From: Rickettsiales bacterium
GTDB taxonomy: Bacteria; Pseudomonadota; Alphaproteobacteria; Rickettsiales; Rickettsiaceae
NCBI GenBank assembly: GCA_947508155.1
Contig: CANNRM010000017.1
Span: 1 to 8,412 of the forward strand
Direction of reading: 5' to 3'
DNA length: 8,412 nt
Made by a program: the position numbers and the translations under genes. Positions 7,013-8,412 of the stretch are shown here, piece after piece; the first letter of the stretch is position 1, and every line of letters begins with the position of its first letter. The notes under the pieces are model-generated. The model ran no database searches, had not been told where the DNA came from, and saw only the letters and a list, made by a program, of their open reading frames with translations.

Positions 7013-7037
7013 GAGTGGGTTTTATAAGAACCCAAAG
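7013..7037 (-). terminator. Weak hairpin after the DUF4143 ATPase gene
   Basis: TGGGTT (7016-7021) pairs with AACCCA (7029-7034), extended by two more pairs including one wobble around a 3-nt loop. It lies about 25 nt past the ATPase stop codon and before parE. On the minus strand the T-run (TTTTT) comes only some nine bases after the stem, so intrinsic termination would be inefficient and read-through into parE is possible. Confidence 0.35.
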
Positions 7038-7059
7038 TTTAACAACAAAGAAAATTTAC

Positions 7060-8292
7060 TTACTTACAGAGCCCAGCTACCGGCAACGCAACCACATACT
7101 CATTGACTCTATGACACCGATCACCAGCATATATGATCACTCCATCCCTAATTCTTGTATTAGGGTATGCAGCTCTAAAAGCCATAATCCCACTAGTATC
7201 ACGGTTTGTAATATGCGTCTTTGCCTTTACTTCGATCGGATAAAGATACCCATCCATCTCCAAAATAATATCAACTTCTGCGCCACCAGAACTACGCCAA
7301 TGATATATGTTAGGCTGAATAGGAAGCGCAACACTTGCAGCCCTGATTTGCGCCAAAACAAAAGTCTCAAACATCGCGCCAAACTGTGGATAACTACCCA
7401 ATGACTCAGGAGATGACAATCTCAAAAGAAACGAACCGATTCCAGTGTCACGCAAAAGTCCTTTATGCTTTTTGGAAATGCGCTTGATGCTATTGCCATA
7501 ATATGGTGGTATCATCTCCCACAAAAAAGATGCTTCTAGCAAATCCAACCAGCGTTTCGCTGTAGTTCTATTAATGCCAAGCTCACGACCAATATGCGAC
7601 TCATTTACTTCTTGAGCAGTCATTGCAGCAGCAATACCAAGAAACCTCCGAAATTCTCCAATGTCTTTGATGGCCTCTAATAACCTCAAATCCCTTTCGA
7701 GATAGGTATTTACGTAGGATTGCAACAACGTACTTATCAAATTATCATCAATATTCATCAAACCAGGTAACCCGCCACGCCATAGCAAATTCCATAACAT
7801 AATATCTGGTATTACATTAGTAATTACATTTGGTAAATTAGCTGGATCTTCAAGCAAAGCGGACAACCAATGGCTATCTCCACAACCATGCATCTCATGA
7901 AGACTCATTGGATGCAGCGTTAGAATAGCGACTCGACCCGCCATGGTTTCAGAAAGGTTCTTTAATATGCCGAACCCTTGTGAACCTGCGAGAAAATATT
8001 GCCCCGGAGAATCAATATTATCAACTTTACGCTTTATTGCAGAAAGCAATTCTGGCGCATATTGCACCTCATCAAAAATCACAGGTCCATTATATTGTTT
8101 TAAAAATAAATCTGGATCCGCCCTGACGTTATAAATATCCTGATAAGCATCAAAAGTAATATGAGGCATCTCGGGAAATAAATTTTTGAGCAAAGTAGAC
8201 TTACCCACTTGCCTTGCACCCAATATTAAAACAACCTTTGCCGCCTTGGATAAGGCGATTAACTTTTGCTCTATATGTCTTGTTCTATACAT
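7060..8292 (-). CDS. AAA-family ATPase with C-terminal DUF4143 domain
   Basis: The 410-residue protein opens with an AAA_14-type P-loop domain: Walker A GARQVGKST (25-33), Walker B VIFDEVQ (71-77, D74/E75), and a sensor-like LAGSQ (101-105). A middle region has GGLP (173-176) and a helix-turn-helix-like stretch (about 224-258, with IGRELGINRTTAKRWLDLL). The C-terminal DUF4143 domain shows a PD-(D/E)xK-like set: E309 in FETFVLAQ, D341 in AEVDIIL and E354-x-K356 in YPIEVKAK, so a nuclease fold is likely though activity is unproven. These ATPases are common, scattered and often exchanged between bacteria and archaea; their role is unknown. An upstream GTG at 8373 would add 27 residues, but the ATG at 8292 is preferred because AAGG lies 7 nt before it and the family usually begins near YRTRHIE. 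No partner gene is adjacent. It is complete, with intact motifs. Confidence 0.9.
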   Translation of the reverse strand: MYRTRHIEQKLIALSKAAKVVLILGARQVGKSTLLKNLFPEMPHITFDAYQDIYNVRADPDLFLKQYNGPVIFDEVQYAPELLSAIKRKVDNIDSPGQYFLAGSQGFGILKNLSETMAGRVAILTLHPMSLHEMHGCGDSHWLSALLEDPANLPNVITNVIPDIMLWNLLWRGGLPGLMNIDDNLISTLLQSYVNTYLERDLRLLEAIKDIGEFRRFLGIAAAMTAQEVNESHIGRELGINRTTAKRWLDLLEASFLWEMIPPYYGNSIKRISKKHKGLLRDTGIGSFLLRLSSPESLGSYPQFGAMFETFVLAQIRAASVALPIQPNIYHWRSSGGAEVDIILEMDGYLYPIEVKAKTHITNRDTSGIMAFRAAYPNTRIRDGVIIYAGDRCHRVNEYVVALPVAGLCK

Positions 8293-8295
8293 AAA

Positions 8296-8340
8296 AATAC
8301 CTTGCAATATGCGTTTAGTATGCGCGTTTTGCAAGGTGTT
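8296..8340. promoter_or_regulatory. Inverted repeat over the start region of the ATPase gene
   Basis: ACCTTGCAA at 8299-8307 and TTGCAAGGT at 8329-8337 are perfect inverted copies with a 21-nt spacer, and a wobble and two more pairs extend the stem to 8296-8340. On the minus strand the arm nearer the gene contains the AAGG ribosome binding site. The other arm falls between the candidate -35 and -10 boxes. It may be an operator for a repressor, or, if transcription begins further upstream, an RNA hairpin that hides the ribosome site. Confidence 0.55.
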
Positions 8341-8345
8341 ATCAA
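8317..8345 (-). promoter_or_regulatory. Candidate promoter of the DUF4143 ATPase gene
   Basis: On the minus strand TTGATA (8345-8340) and CATACT (8322-8317) are exactly 17 nt apart, matching five and four of six sigma70 consensus bases. Transcription would start near 8310, about 18 nt before the ATG at 8292, and this supports that start over the GTG at 8373, which would lie upstream of the promoter. Confidence 0.45.
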
Positions 8346-8362
8346 GTAAGCTTTCACCCCCT
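8345..8362 (-). repeat. 18-nt repeat, right copy
   Basis: Read on the minus strand this is AGGGGGTGAAAGCTTACT, a 17 of 18 match to the plus strand at 68-85. It lies immediately upstream of, and touches, the candidate -35 box of the ATPase gene. It could be an upstream regulatory element or part of a dispersed repeat. Confidence 0.4.
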
Positions 8363-8412
8363 ATGACAGACACATGGTTTTAGGGGTTCCGCAAAGAAAC
8401 GACTTTGTCGCA

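Noticed and set aside
8275..8361. Leader peptide of about 28 codons starting GTGAAAGC on the minus strand
   Set aside because: The G-run is directly against the GTG with no proper spacing, the frame overlaps the ATPase start, and the candidate promoter lies inside it.
8293..8373. GTG start for the DUF4143 ATPase adding 27 residues
   Set aside because: The extra residues do not resemble the family N-terminus, the stretch contains the candidate promoter and dyad, and AAGG is well placed for the ATG at 8292.
8358..8386. CCCCTA / TAGGGG inverted repeat upstream of the ATPase gene
   Set aside because: A six-pair stem with a 17-nt loop and no extension is weak, and it is not placed at any recognisable control site.
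8391..8410. Small hairpin at the right edge (CAAAG with CTTTG, or CGAC with GTCG)
   Set aside because: The stems are only four or five pairs, they compete with one another, and the window ends there, so nothing can be concluded.

Overview
The window looks like a chromosomal segment of an AT-rich alphaproteobacterium, most likely a Rickettsiales or other endosymbiont-type lineage. The evidence is the ParE protein type (short, about 660 residues, with an N-terminus resembling Rickettsia ParE as I remember it), the alphaproteobacterial order ctpA - divergent polysaccharide deacetylase - rppH, an MJ0042-type zinc-ribbon membrane protein, AT-rich spacers, and GC-rich palindromic repeats between genes. 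The assignment is an inference from gene content; no database search was possible.

All eight protein genes lie on the minus strand, so they are transcribed right to left. In that direction they are: an AAA ATPase with a DUF4143 domain (8292-7060); parE (6955-4964); ctpA (4960-3605); a divergent polysaccharide deacetylase (3602-2640); rppH (2640-2149); a zinc-ribbon single-pass membrane protein (2065-1424); an RDD-family membrane protein (1417-905); and ruvC (705-217). From parE to rppH the gaps are 3 nt, 2 nt and a 1-nt overlap, so these four genes very probably form one operon. The zinc-ribbon and RDD genes are 6 nt apart and form a second unit with a plausible promoter in the 83-nt gap before them. 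ruvC and the ATPase gene each have their own candidate promoter.

The jobs are mostly housekeeping. ParE separates daughter chromosomes. CtpA and the deacetylase-fold protein belong to the cell envelope, and their partners in many relatives control septal peptidoglycan hydrolysis. RppH starts mRNA decay by removing the 5' pyrophosphate. RuvC resolves Holliday junctions. The zinc-ribbon and RDD proteins are membrane proteins of unknown role. The DUF4143 ATPase is the one accessory-type gene; such genes are often scattered and horizontally exchanged.

The less ordinary material is in the spacers: a roughly 130-nt imperfect hairpin element between the RDD gene and ruvC, a perfect 28-bp palindrome and a nested GC-rich REP-like element downstream of ruvC, a dyad that spans the -10 region and ribosome binding site of the ATPase gene, and two pairs of short, near-identical inverted repeats. 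I see no CRISPR array, tRNA, rRNA, transposase or clear novel multi-gene system. No gene-free stretch exceeds 300 bases; the longest is 1-216, which holds the repeats described.
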